Of a stretch of 18,772 nucleotides of DNA, positions 7,470 through 16,387 are shown piece after piece; positions within the stretch are counted from its first letter, which is position 1; every line of letters begins with the position of its first letter. The stretch spans positions 38,514 to 57,285 of the forward strand of contig QKYT01000206.1 of the NCBI GenBank assembly GCA_003550305.1, given 5' to 3'. This DNA is from Glomus cerebriforme (Eukaryota; Glomeromycota; Glomeromycetes; Glomerales; Glomeraceae). Below the pieces are notes generated by a model. That model was not told where the DNA came from. It ran no database searches and worked only from the letters and a program-made list of their open reading frames with translations. The position numbers were made by a program, and so were the translations under genes.

Positions 7470-9037
7470 TAGCTAATTGGTTGCTTTATGTTGCTGAATA
7501 TGAATCTCCCAATTTCCAAGAGCAATTATCTCGTGAATCAATAAATCTTTTACTACTTTTACCCTCCTTACAAAAAATTAATNATGAATCACAAACATCT
7601 ATTTCTACTTCTGCTNAAAAATCTAAACTCTCAGATACACCTAATCNCTTTATTATTAGAGCTGCTTTTAAATTAAATAAACTAGATTTTTTTAATTGTG
7701 AATACAAAAAGTTTAGTGAAAAAGAAAGTTTTGAATTTGGTCAAGAAATGGCAAAAACAATATTAAAAAATAGAAAAAATATTAATAATAACAAAAAATT
7801 GTTTGAAAATCCAGATTCCTTAATTGAGTATTATAATGCATTTTCTCTTTTACTTTCTGAATTTTTTTTGGGTTTGGTAAATACATTACAATTGTCAAAA
7901 TTTAAAGAAGTTAATAGAAAAAAACAATTTCATGGCAAACTTACTACTTCCTTTGATCCAAATAGTACTATTAAAACTAGAATTTTTCTCATGTCTATAA
8001 TTTTTCGTATTGCTTTTCCTAGCCTTCAACTTTGGCTTTCAACCATGCTTACTTCGCTTATAAGAAAACCAAAACTTATTACTCTTCTTCAACAACTACT
8101 TATAACAATTCATGCAATTGCACATACTCAAAAACATGAACGTAAATTAGAAAATAGAAGAATAATGACAGCAAATCCTTGTGAAAGACTTTGGGTAGGT
8201 GACAATATTTGGAATATTGGAGTCATTGATAATATAGATTTTAAGGAAAAGACTTTTACTTATTCAAACATTTTTGATCAAATAAGAAACATAACACATG
8301 CAACATTATGTATAGTATTTCAATATAAAATGCTTAATTCAATTTCAGCCCTTTTAAGTAATGTTTTTCCTATATCTAATATTTCAACCTTAAAACTTTG
8401 GGGTGATAATATTAAATCTCAACAATTTATCCTTAATTTTCATCAAATTTTTAAAGATTTTTTACAATTTTCAGGTTCAGGAAATTTTTTTAAATACTCT
8501 CAAAATTTTGATTTGCCTGATATATATCAACAAATTATTAATAGTACAGAATTGGGATGTCAATTACCACCAGCTAATGTAGTTATTTTGGAAGCTGGAA
8601 ATAAACCAAGTTCAAATGAAGAAATATTTGAAGCATGTGATATGTTTTTACAAGATTTTAGTTTAGATAATAATAAATATATAGATATAGTTTCCGATGA
8701 GGCTATTTTTCGAAGAACAATACATTATATTGAAACTCATGCATATACTAGAATAATTCTTGGTCAGTGGCACACAAGTAAAGATATGTGCAGTGTTCTC
8801 ATTACAATTTTTTCAGGATTTGGAAATTTTAATTTGGCGGCAGCTTTGGAAACTAAATTTCTAGATAAATTGGAAGCAGTAGTTGATTATCAATCTACTT
8901 GTAGAGTATTGGAAATGATTTGGTTTGTAGTAGAAGTTGCAATTCATATTCATTTAAAAAAACATAATAAAACAATTAAACAAATAATAGATGAAAATAA
9001 TAATTTATTAAAAACTTGGTTTCTTTATTTTAAATAG
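7454..9037 (+). CDS. Middle segment: long helical region and putative core of the candidate transposase
   Basis: This frame takes over from the preceding segment near 7449-7453 and stays open for about 530 codons without a stop until TAG 9035-9037. There is no credible start here, so it is a continuation. The first half is helical and hydrophobic with Lys/Asn-rich patches (LSEFFLGLVNTLQLSKF, IFLMSIIFRIAFPSLQLWLS). Then come NPCERLWVGDNIWNIG and a region ending PPANVVILEAGNKP. After that come the features I think functional: DIVSDEAIFRR, then RIILGQWHTSKDMCSVLIT, then a hydrophobic AALETKFLDKLEAVVDY. The GQWH motif after an Asp-containing strand recalls RNase-H-fold transposase relatives; no catalytic role is shown. 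Three Ns (7583, 7616, 7647) produce unknown residues. Confidence 0.65.
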   Translation, partial: ESLHLIANWLLYVAEYESPNFQEQLSRESINLLLLLPSLQKINXESQTSISTSAXKSKLSDTPNXFIIRAAFKLNKLDFFNCEYKKFSEKESFEFGQEMAKTILKNRKNINNNKKLFENPDSLIEYYNAFSLLLSEFFLGLVNTLQLSKFKEVNRKKQFHGKLTTSFDPNSTIKTRIFLMSIIFRIAFPSLQLWLSTMLTSLIRKPKLITLLQQLLITIHAIAHTQKHERKLENRRIMTANPCERLWVGDNIWNIGVIDNIDFKEKTFTYSNIFDQIRNITHATLCIVFQYKMLNSISALLSNVFPISNISTLKLWGDNIKSQQFILNFHQIFKDFLQFSGSGNFFKYSQNFDLPDIYQQIINSTELGCQLPPANVVILEAGNKPSSNEEIFEACDMFLQDFSLDNNKYIDIVSDEAIFRRTIHYIETHAYTRIILGQWHTSKDMCSVLITIFSGFGNFNLAAALETKFLDKLEAVVDYQSTCRVLEMIWFVVEVAIHIHLKKHNKTIKQIIDENNNLLKTWFLYFK

Positions 9038-10314
9038 GCTAAATGGTGAAGAGCACATCAAATTGGAATTAGAATGGGAAACTTTGAAATGCAATATGAA
9101 TCTCTTTCTGCTTTTGCACCGCTTTTCCCTGTATCTGGTAAACTTAATTATGCTTTATCAGTTACTTTTTTTTGGCACATTTGGCAAAACATCCTGAGCT
9201 AAAAGAATTATTAAAACATGCTTGTTTAATTAATATTATTCGAGAAAAGCATTTTTTTGCATTTGATGAAGCTTTGGAAACCTTTGGTGTCAAATATGTT
9301 AAACAAAATATATCAGGAAATCCAATTAATACAGAACAGCTCAAAAATCAAATCAAAGCTGTTCAAAGTGAAAGGGATCAAATTAATCTGTTTTTATTTG
9401 AATTTTTAGATGATAATGTTGCATATCAAGGTGATCGAGCAGTAAAATCTCATAAAGAAGCTACTTGGGATGTAATAAACCAACTTATTATAGCATTTGA
9501 CAATCCAATAGATAACTTTTTTTTCAAAATATTTCTGGATTATCTAGTATGACCACAGAACATACATCTGAAGGTTGAGCCAGATTATTTAATTGTTATT
9601 TAGTAGGAGAAGAATGTCTCAATGCTATATTAAAACAAGATGTTTTAAAAAGTGAGAAGCGAGTTGCAATAGGTAGAAGAGCAAAAAATATTGGACATCA
9701 TACTGACAATAGCAAATATGAAAAAATCTCATAAAAATAATAGGGGTCATGACAGAGGTAGAATTCAAAATAGAGAAAGAGACCAACACGAATCGCTATC
9801 AAATATAATTACAAACCAATCTTCAAATTCAAATACTTTTATTTTTCAACCTATTTCTATTAATGATTCACAACATTCTTTCAACATGCTTCCTAATCCC
9901 AATAATTTTTTTGAACAAAATATTAATACTTTAAATAATACTTTACACAATATTCAATTAAATTCTTAGGAACAAAATGTTCTTTCACAATCTAATCCCA
10001 ATGCAGAAATTCAATCTCTTCCCAATAATACACAAATTACACATTCTCCTTCAGATCTAATTGAAAATCCCTGTCCAACAAAATGTGTCAAGAGAACAAC
10101 CCATGCCCAAGAATTACCATTTTTAGAACCACTAGTAAATAATATAAGCGAAGAAAATATTAATAATGCTATTCAACAGTTGAATAATTAAAATATAACA
10201 AATAATCACTCTGAAAATGTGTGAGATAAACAACGTATAATGAAATGGGTACAAACATGAACCCGTAAGAATTACTTGGCAAGGAAGAAACAAGAGCGAA
10301 ACAACCAAGTCTAA
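9038..10314 (+). pseudogene. 3' segment: degraded C-terminal third with homeodomain-like end
   Basis: After TAG 9035 the same frame continues with IGIRMGNFEMQYESLSAFAP and FPVSGKLNYALSV, broken by TGA 9047-9049. After T8 9166-9173 it moves to the frame carrying EKHFFAFDEALETFGVKYV and the open stretch to 9552. After T8 9517-9524 it moves again (STOP TGA 9576-9578, then ARLFNCYLVGEECLNAIL and KSEKRVAIGRRAKN). After A6 9721-9726 it runs to 10314 with stops TAG 9967, TAA 10189, TGA 10222 and TGA 10258. The last part is Gln/Asn/Ser-rich, then basic: RIMKWVQT.TRKNYLARKKQ, shaped like helix 3 of a homeodomain. Both late TGAs sit where Trp would suit such a helix. Confidence 0.6.
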
Positions 10315-10772
10315 AAAAATATATATATGTTATAAGCTTAATTAAAGTTTACCGTCTTCAATAAAGGAAATTTACATTTTTGGCCATTACTCAACAACGT
10401 ACATATGAACTCCAGATAAAAATTAACAATAATATAACTATATTAACGGTTAACTCTTCATGTAAAAAACTTTTAAAAAGAACAAATATTGACAGAAGGA
10501 TCTCAATTCAAAGGTCAAAAAATCATAGAAAAGCCTTATATATTAAAATATTTATGGAAGTGAAATATTCTAATAAAATTAGTGTTGTTTGAAAGTTTAA
10601 ATATCATACTTTTAGTGTATTATAAAAAAAGTTTTATTTTCTCGAAGGCTTTGGCCTTTTGAACTGATGAAAAATTGTTAATTTTTGGTAACACAAGATT
10701 CTTAATTAGTAATTGATGCTGCGCTGGAAATGACCAGTGATTGATAAAGCAAGATGTCTTCCAAATTCTGAA
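10315..10772. other. Spacer with one doubtful basic ORF
   Basis: No confident gene. An open frame of ~70 codons (10380-10592, plus strand) begins only at TTG, is rich in Lys, Arg, Asn and Ile, and ends VKYSNKISVV. It has no recognisable motif and could be chance or a remnant. Poly-A/T tracts and AATAAA-like sites near 10360 could serve as the 3' end of the upstream gene. Confidence 0.35.
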
Positions 10773-11122
10773 ATGGAAAAACTTATCAAGTATTTGCGGA
10801 AGGATTTTAAATCAGAAGGCTTAGAACTTGACAATAATTTTTTTATAAAGCTTGAGGAGAAAGAAATTACTGGTAGTTCATTTCTCAAGCTAACTGGATG
10901 GGATTTTAAAGAATACAGAATAACATTAAGATAAGTATTAGAACTTGAGAATTATATAAAAAAGCTGGGTGAGTAGCAATTAATTTTACTGAGCCAGAAG
11001 GGTTTGAAGAGGGATCATTCACTTTGCATAATATTATAGCTGAAATCTAACTATCATTGCCTTTGGTAATAGGTATTTGAGAAGCAAAAATAGGTTTAGG
11101 AGATGTTCTTATTAAAAAATAG
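10773..11122 (+). pseudogene. Decayed SAM-like domain protein (first of two)
   Basis: The first ATG in the open frame is 10773. The sequence MEKLIKYLRKDFKSEGLELD followed by FIKLEEKEITGSSFLKLTGW and FKEYRI has the pattern of a sterile-alpha-motif-like helical domain (helices ending in a GxxFLxLT turn). Stops TAA 10932-10934 and TAG 10974-10976 follow. A frame change then leads to NFTEPEGFEEGSFTLHNII and GLGDVLIKK, ending TAG 11120-11122. From memory, such SAM-like proteins are multicopy in mycorrhizal fungi. It is related in layout to the next gene but belongs to a different subtype. The protein would be non-functional as it stands. Confidence 0.5.
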
Positions 11123-11295
11123 TATTTTTATTTACATTATGTAAAGTGATATATTTGTACATAGTGCCTCTCAGCCAATTTTTATGTATTGTAAGCCAGC
11201 TTCTGACTACATTTATTTCATAAATAAAGTATTTTTATTATTTTATCAAATGTATATGAGAATGTGAGTCACATGTGATAATGCAATGTTTGTGC

Positions 11296-11305
11296 TATAT
11301 AAAAA
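11296..11305 (+). promoter_or_regulatory. TATA-box candidate upstream of the second SAM-like gene
   Basis: TATATAAAAA lies 112-121 bp upstream of ATG 11417, followed by a pyrimidine-containing leader (CAGTATTCTCTTTCCC) and TTCACTATAAAA just before the start. In such AT-rich DNA a TATA-like string is common. Its position relative to a good start codon is the main support. Confidence 0.4.
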
Positions 11306-11416
11306 TCTATATTAATACCCAGTATTCTCTTTCCCAAACAGAAATAAAATTTTATCTTAATTCGGAACATAATACTATTTTTTTTTGTCTGAGTTTATTT
11401 TCACTATAAAAATGCT

Positions 11417-12508
11417 ATGTCTGAAACTAGTACACCTTATACTCCAGCTTCTATCTCTACTACTGTTGCTAGAAATGAGATGGTCTTGCTGACAGATAAA
11501 ATTAAAAAATATGATATAGTCAAGCTTATAGAATTTTTGCAGAGACAGAAAAACTTAAAACTTAATAAGCTAGCTATCAAAATCTTAGAAAATGAAGAGA
11601 TTAATAGTTATACCTTTATTAAAATAACTGAAGAAAAACTCAGAAGTTATAGCATGAAGAGTGGACCTGTAACAAATATTGCTATCTTTGCTAAGAAGTG
11701 CAAGGAGAAAAAATTAAAAGTGTTCTCATCATACCGCTGTTTGAAGAAGATGTTAGCGAAATATGATTTCGTCTCTGAAGGAACAGAAATTATACCTCTT
11801 TTCACATCACAAATCCATGAAATCCCATATGACAATAAGTATCTCGAACTGTGTATAGCAGATATTAAGTTATAACTTAAAAGTTATAGGACGTTGGTAA
11901 TGACAAGCTTGGAGTCCATACGTAATGAGTACATTTCAACTATACTATATACATACTACCCTTTGTATCATAGAAGATGCCACAAAAAGAAATTTAGCAT
12001 AAGACCTGAGTACGAAATAATTGGAGATGAAAATTGCAAGCGAGTCGATTATGCAATCAAGGTAAGTCTTGTATTTTTTACCATTCTTCTTATATACTAC
12101 TAGATCTTATGTTAACTTACTGCAAAATATAAACTTATAGAAATCTGATGAGCTAATTTGTATCACAGAGGATAAGGTCCAGCAAAAGCTAACAGAAGAC
12201 TTCGCTCAGAATATCTCAAAAGTTTATTTCAAATGAACAAGAGAAAATGAAAGCGTGATGAGAACTATTTTGACTATCTATATGGGGTTGTGACATTTGC
12301 CAGGGATTGGCATTTTTTTCTCTATTCTCCAGGTGAAATTTTATAAGTGAGTAAGGCCCTTTTTAGTATTAAATTTGTCATTAAGAAGGTTTTAGATATA
12401 ATCATTGGCTTGTTGGAAGATAGGATATGTGTGAAGAAAGAATCAGATAGGAAGAAGGCTAGGATAGATGGGTATTGTTTGAAAAAATTATCATGTATAT
12501 TAGTCTAG
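11417..12508 (+). pseudogene. SAM-like domain gene with one intron, lightly damaged (second of two)
   Basis: It starts at ATG 11417. Residues ~25-100 form a SAM-like helical domain (VKLIEFLQRQKNLKLNKLAI, ENEEINSYTFIKITEEKL). Next come SSYRCLKKMLAKYDFVSEG and a region recalling a nuclease-like or unknown fold: SIRNEYISTIL, FSIRPEYEIIGDENCKRVDY. Exon 1 ends AAG|GTAAGT at 12061 and exon 2 begins 12141 after TTATAG, a 79-nt phase-0 intron. Exon 2 continues KSDELICITEDKVQQKL and, after a shift near 12236, YFDYLYGVVTFARDWHFFLY, then KKVLDIIIGLLEDRICVKK, ending TAG 12506. Damage: in-frame TAA 11873-11875, TGA 12234 and 12248, TAA 12344, one indel. Multicopy family in Glomeromycotina, from memory; function unknown. 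Confidence 0.6.
12062..12140 (+). other. Spliceosomal intron of the second SAM-like gene
   Basis: The 79-nt insertion has a consensus GTAAGT donor and a TTATAG acceptor, with a CTTAC branch-site-like string at about 12116-12120. Removing it joins VDYAIK to KSDELICITEDK in phase 0, and reading through it hits a stop (TAG 12101-12103). Confidence 0.75.
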
Positions 12509-12588
12509 ACGTCATATATCCTGGGCTACGTCCCGAACATTTGTATTTATTTTTTGCATATATTAATAAAAATTTTTCTTGGCTTAAT

Positions 12589-12613
12589 CTGTTACCGTGG
12601 GGTAACAGGTTTT
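12589..12613. repeat. 8-bp hairpin CTGTTACC/GGTAACAG with motif recurring downstream
   Basis: CTGTTACC (12589-12596) and GGTAACAG (12601-12608) are exact inverted repeats with a GTGG loop. The overlapping string CGTGGGGTAACAGGTTTT (12596-12613) recurs with one base missing at 13373-13389, inside the following gene. Position ~75-100 bp before ATG 12687 allows a regulatory role, but nothing proves one. Confidence 0.5.
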
Positions 12614-12686
12614 GGTATAACCTACATTTTTTTTACCGATTTGAATACTAATATATCGAGTATAAAAAATATTATAGTAAGTCAAT

Positions 12687-14428
12687 ATGCAATCTAAAAT
12701 AGATTTATTGAGGTAACGTATTGTCGAACTTGAGGCTGAATTTGAGACTAAGAATTCTGAGATTTCCAAATTTAGAAAAAGGCTTGCTAAATTTGAAGCA
12801 AGGGATATCAAAATTCATGAACTTAGAAAGAAAGTTGTTGAGGTTGAGACCAAAAATGCAGAACTTATAAAGCAGATGATGGAAGAGAATAATAGACGTG
12901 AAGCTAGAATTGAGGATCTAGAGAAAAATACCACTGATAGAGTTATGAAATTGGAACAAAAGTAGTTGCAAAATGATAGTACTTCTAATAACAGCATATC
13001 TAACTTCAATTCAGGTGTAGTCCATCCTAAAAAATCATTGGAGAATAAGGAGATGGATGTATTCTTGGTCAACGTAAATAAGAAAAGCATTGGTGAAAAT
13101 ATTAGGTGAAATAATAGGAAGAAGAAACTTCAGTGTGAGTCAGCTATTTAGAATGTCATTTCTGAACAATCATGTGAAATAGAAATAGTTAATGTTGAAA
13201 ATGGTTCAGATGGGTCAGAGGCTTGAATTATTAATGAAAATAACAGTTCTTCTTTCATAGAATTATCTCATGAAATAGAGGTAATTGCAGATATCTCACA
13301 AGATCATGTCCAGATAGTTATTGCTCTTCACGTAGTAGATTCAAATTTATCACATGATATAAAACCCATTATCGTGGGTAACAGGTTTTCCAAAAATTCA
13401 GAAGAAGAAGAATCTTCTGATAGATTACCATCATTTATAGTGAATAATCGAGCTTTAGCAACTAAATTTATATAAGGTTTGTTGCAGGAATTATTCTCAC
13501 CAGATAGTTAACTTCAAGCTATATAATTTCCAGATCAATAAGCATCAAAAAACTTGCTAATTCATTCTGCTAAGCAAGTGTTGTAAGGGAAAAAATGATC
13601 TCAGCAAAGTAAGCAGAAATAACAGCTTGGTGCTTATTTTCTGAAAGATTTGAAAATAAGGTTGTGGAGCTTAGATCAAATAATAAGAAACTTATGAATC
13701 AAACTGCAAGAAGCAAATCTATAATGAAATGAAACCCTATCTCACAGATGTTTTGGATGGATATTTACGTGTAATGACCTATAGAGCGAGAAAAATCAAT
13801 AAGTTATTTAGATATAAATATGATCCTATAACTCTGAAAAAGATTAAAGATATAGGAGGTTATATAGTTCAGCAGATTACTTATAGTGCTGACAAAATTT
13901 CAAAACTCACTAATTCCCAAATTAAAGAACAGGTCAAATCAAAAACAAATACTAGTCATATAAACAAAATCTCCAAAGCTATGGCTAATACTTCAGCTAA
14001 TGACCCCAACTTAGATGATAATTTTAGTGATATCTCAAATGTTACAGATTATTTTAAGGAAGAAGAAGAAATAAATAAATTGACTGAAGAGGTTTCTAAA
14101 ATGTCTGAAATATGTGTACCAACTATACCCATATCAGCTGACCCAAGCAATTCGCTCAAAGCTAAGGATAATTACTACAAAATGCTCTTGGATGATTGTG
14201 TGAAGGATTATGTATATTTTGATTTTGCATCTCAGTTGGTGAAAGAAATGAATAAAAAAGTTATTTTACAAATCGCAATCAGTTAAAACAGATGATTCGG
14301 ATAATGATGGATATAGTGGATATAATTAATATGATGAATGTGATAAAGGTTATTATTATTGTGACAGAAGATATGAAAGAAAAACTGACCCAATGATAAG
14401 TCCTATTATTTTTCCGGTAACTGCCTAG
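12687..14428 (+). pseudogene. Coiled-coil multicopy protein, heavily interrupted by nonsense codons
   Basis: From ATG 12687 one frame can be read for about 300 codons. The first ~95 residues are charged heptad-type coiled coil (IVELEAEFETKNSEISKF, ELRKKVVEVETKNAELIKQ, RREARIEDLEKNTTDRVMK). A low-complexity acidic/Ser region follows. Ten stops interrupt this single frame: 12714, 12963, 13107, 13149, 13224, 13473, 13509, 13524, 13539 and 13584. Past 13600 a frame change gives LFSERFENKVVELRSNNKKL, another near 13712 leads to the open block 13729-14286, and one near 14275 leads to CDKGYYYCDRRYERKTDPM, ending TAG 14426-14428. The organisation (coiled coil, variable middle, conserved helical end, Tyr-rich tail) matches a repetitive Glomeromycotina family I recall but cannot name. 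Function unknown. Confidence 0.6.
13729..14286 (+). CDS. Open C-terminal block of the coiled-coil family gene
   Basis: These 185 codons are the best-preserved part. They run from MKPYLTDVLDGYLRVMTYRA through RKINKLFRYKYDPITLKKIK and YSADKISKLTNSQIKEQV, a helical basic domain, then an acidic linker (DNFSDISNVTDYFKEEEEI) and a helical end (LLDDCVKDYVYFDFASQLV). ATG 13729 is probably internal: the same frame reads KQIYNE immediately upstream, and the wider gene begins at 12687. The helical block could bind nucleic acid, but no recognised domain supports this. The stop TAA 14284-14286 follows a probable one-base slip near 14275. Confidence 0.55.
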   Translation: MKPYLTDVLDGYLRVMTYRARKINKLFRYKYDPITLKKIKDIGGYIVQQITYSADKISKLTNSQIKEQVKSKTNTSHINKISKAMANTSANDPNLDDNFSDISNVTDYFKEEEEINKLTEEVSKMSEICVPTIPISADPSNSLKAKDNYYKMLLDDCVKDYVYFDFASQLVKEMNKKVILQIAIS

Positions 14429-16387
14429 AAGAATTATTGGGTGAATCAATTACTCGCATTGACTGAATTATGCAAAATCATATATTTCTTTTTTTGAATC
14501 ATGTGCATAGCTCAATAAAATGTCATTTATTCTTCTCCACAGTTAAACACTGCTATGCAGATCTGCAGAATATTCTATGTGCAGTAGTATATTATCGGCA
14601 TCTACAATACTTATTTTTAGAGGATCTATTAATAAACCCAGCTAAGAGCAATATTTTTGTATTGCTATGCTGATGAACTTTTCCCAAAGTTCTGGTATAT
14701 TTTATCTCACTCATTACGCAGTTCTGAATTACTAATAAAAAAACTACATCCCTAATTTACATTTTGTGAATCATATGACAGAGGTCGTTAAAAAGAAAAT
14801 AGAAATAGAATGATTAGAATCTATGATTTTTAGATCCTCACATAAACGGTATATTTTTATTATCCTACTAATGTTAGCACATTCAAATTATGTGTATAGG
14901 TTAATCATACATTAATCCAATTTTGAATAGGAATTAGTGATATACTGTATGTGCAATTCATCATCTACAAATCTCGATCTATGGTGAACAAATATTCCAA
15001 TTTTTTATGATTACAATTGAAATAGAAGTTGTGAACTTAAACAAAGATGAACTATATGCGATCTTCTATTTTGCAAGAGATCTTAGAAATAAATGGAAAA
15101 TTTTGAGATACAGCATTGCTCCATTAGTGTTACATTAAGTTATCATAAAATTGTAATTCTTCAGATTTTCTTTTAAGTGCTATTATTACAATTTAGCAGG
15201 AGAGAGACATTTGTTATTATTAGACAGAATCCAGGCTGTTATAATTGTTTTAGCTAAAAAAAATATAATTATAAAAAATGTAGTTATGATGAATAAAGCA
15301 ACATAATTTTTATTAAATCGGGTTAAATCCTCTTTTCACGTGTAGTAGGGATACAGTATAAAATAAATCTTTTTCCTAGCGTATTTACGTAAAAGAATTG
15401 TATATTAAAAAAATCAATTGTTAATATCTAAAAAACTTGATTCACCAATAGTAAACTTACCACAGAAATCAAAAAATTTAAGGCGTGTGATGCTAGCTAT
15501 GTCTCTGAGGTGCAGAGAATTTTATTGACTTGATGAAATTGAACAAGCATATTAAAGCAATTTTACTAGAATTTTATTTGAATTTATTACAATCAATGCT
15601 ACTATCCAAATTCTTCTAAGCAATATAGTTTGATACAATGTAAATAGTATTCTTGCTCAAAGAACTCTAACAAATCTGACTGTCCAATTCAACTTTTTTT
15701 GAAAATTTTAAGCAAATTTTTAATTTGCTTAAAGGGAGTGATTCTGTTAACTATATATGTGAAATGGTAGCTTGTAAAATTTGTCAATTTACAGGAAAAA
15801 AAATTGGAGGGCTACTATAAAAAGTTTTTATTATAGATACAGTGATTCAAAATATAGTACAGTAAAGTTAATTAGCAAATGGTTAGATAGTAAAGAAAAT
15901 ATTAGCAGTTTAGATAATAATGCAGAATAATAGGAAAGGAACTGCCATTATATGGGTTGGGGCTCAGCAGGCATTTATGCTTTATTCCTCCCTTGAAATA
16001 TTCTACTACTCTATTTACTTTATTACTTTTATTTTTTTCTAATTGGTCAGTTCTTTTTAATGTATTACTCTACAAAAAAATATAATAAAGATTTTACTTT
16101 AAATTTTTTAAGCATGTAAAAAAGTAAATTTACATTGTACTATATACATGAATTAAAGATCATGACAGAACTTTATTAATTTTGATAGATAAAAAAACAC
16201 GTGGTTAATTTTTCTGATAGTAGCTAGTCACAGAATTTAGCACAACACAAAAAGTAATGTTATTCAAAAAATACATTAGGTATCGCTAAATCTGAAGTCA
16301 AATTTGTAAGTAACATTTCTTAAAAGAATCACGTTTTTAAAAACTCCATATATAAAATGACTTCTAATTTCTAATACTTCAATTGCT
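14429..16387. other. Gene-free AT-rich region of about 2 kb
   Basis: I see no gene that can be defended. A 67-codon frame at 14470-14673 is Leu/Cys/His-rich with no motif and no family resemblance, and is probably 3' sequence of the preceding family. Around 15480-15640 some residues look protein-like (MLAMSLRCREFY, then NATIQILLSNIV), but stops are frequent and no family is recognised. A perfect 12-bp-arm palindrome lies at 15707-15733. A less AT-rich patch (GGGTTGGGGCTCAGCAGGC, ~15954-15972) stands out from its surroundings. Confidence 0.5.
15707..15733. repeat. Perfect 12-bp inverted repeat with 3-nt loop
   Basis: TTTAAGCAAATT (15707-15718) and AATTTGCTTAAA (15722-15733) are exact reverse complements around TTT. 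It is far from any recognised gene end. It may be a hairpin inside a decayed repeat. Confidence 0.75.

Larger units (their letters stand above)
6480..10314 (+). pseudogene. Large Cys-rich multicopy protein, candidate transposase-like gene (whole span)
   Basis: One gene of about 1,270 codons can be followed through five frame segments from ATG 6480 to TAA 10312-10314. Order of regions: acidic Asn/Asp-rich N-terminus; Cys/His cluster; long helical middle; conserved-looking core with SDEAIF (8693 on), GQWHTSKDM (8762 on) and FDEALETFGVKYVKQN (9262 on); GxARLFNCYLVG near 9573; low-complexity Asn/Ser-rich linker; C-terminal basic homeodomain-like end (RIMKWVQT, then RKNYLARKKQ). The four frame changes fall at homopolymers: A5 7449-7453, T8 9166-9173, T8 9517-9524 and A6 9721-9726. 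Seven nonsense codons lie only in the last 1.3 kb. From memory the family is multicopy in Glomeromycotina and lacks a name. The D...H...E layout recalls DUF6589-type transposon proteins, which is inference. Confidence 0.6.

Noticed and set aside
10380..10592. 70-codon basic frame
   Set aside because: It starts only at TTG, with no motif and no neighbour support; mentioned only as spacer content.
12584..13090. Minus-strand open frames opposite the coiled-coil gene (12584-12811, 12815-13090)
   Set aside because: They mirror a Glu/Lys-rich coiled coil on the plus strand, giving Ser/Leu/Phe-rich antisense sequence. The plus frame has heptads and family resemblance, and the minus frames have none.
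6480..14428. Alternative genetic code reading stops as Gln or Trp
   Set aside because: TAA, TAG and TGA all interrupt genes, other genes use the same codons as proper ends, and frameshifts coexist. Decay explains it better.
14470..14673. 67-codon frame starting at ATG 14470
   Set aside because: No motif or family resemblance; its composition is like surrounding AT-rich DNA, so it is not listed as a gene.
15340..15375. GGTTAAATCC as a tRNA B box
   Set aside because: One base short of the consensus, and no A box at the right distance upstream.
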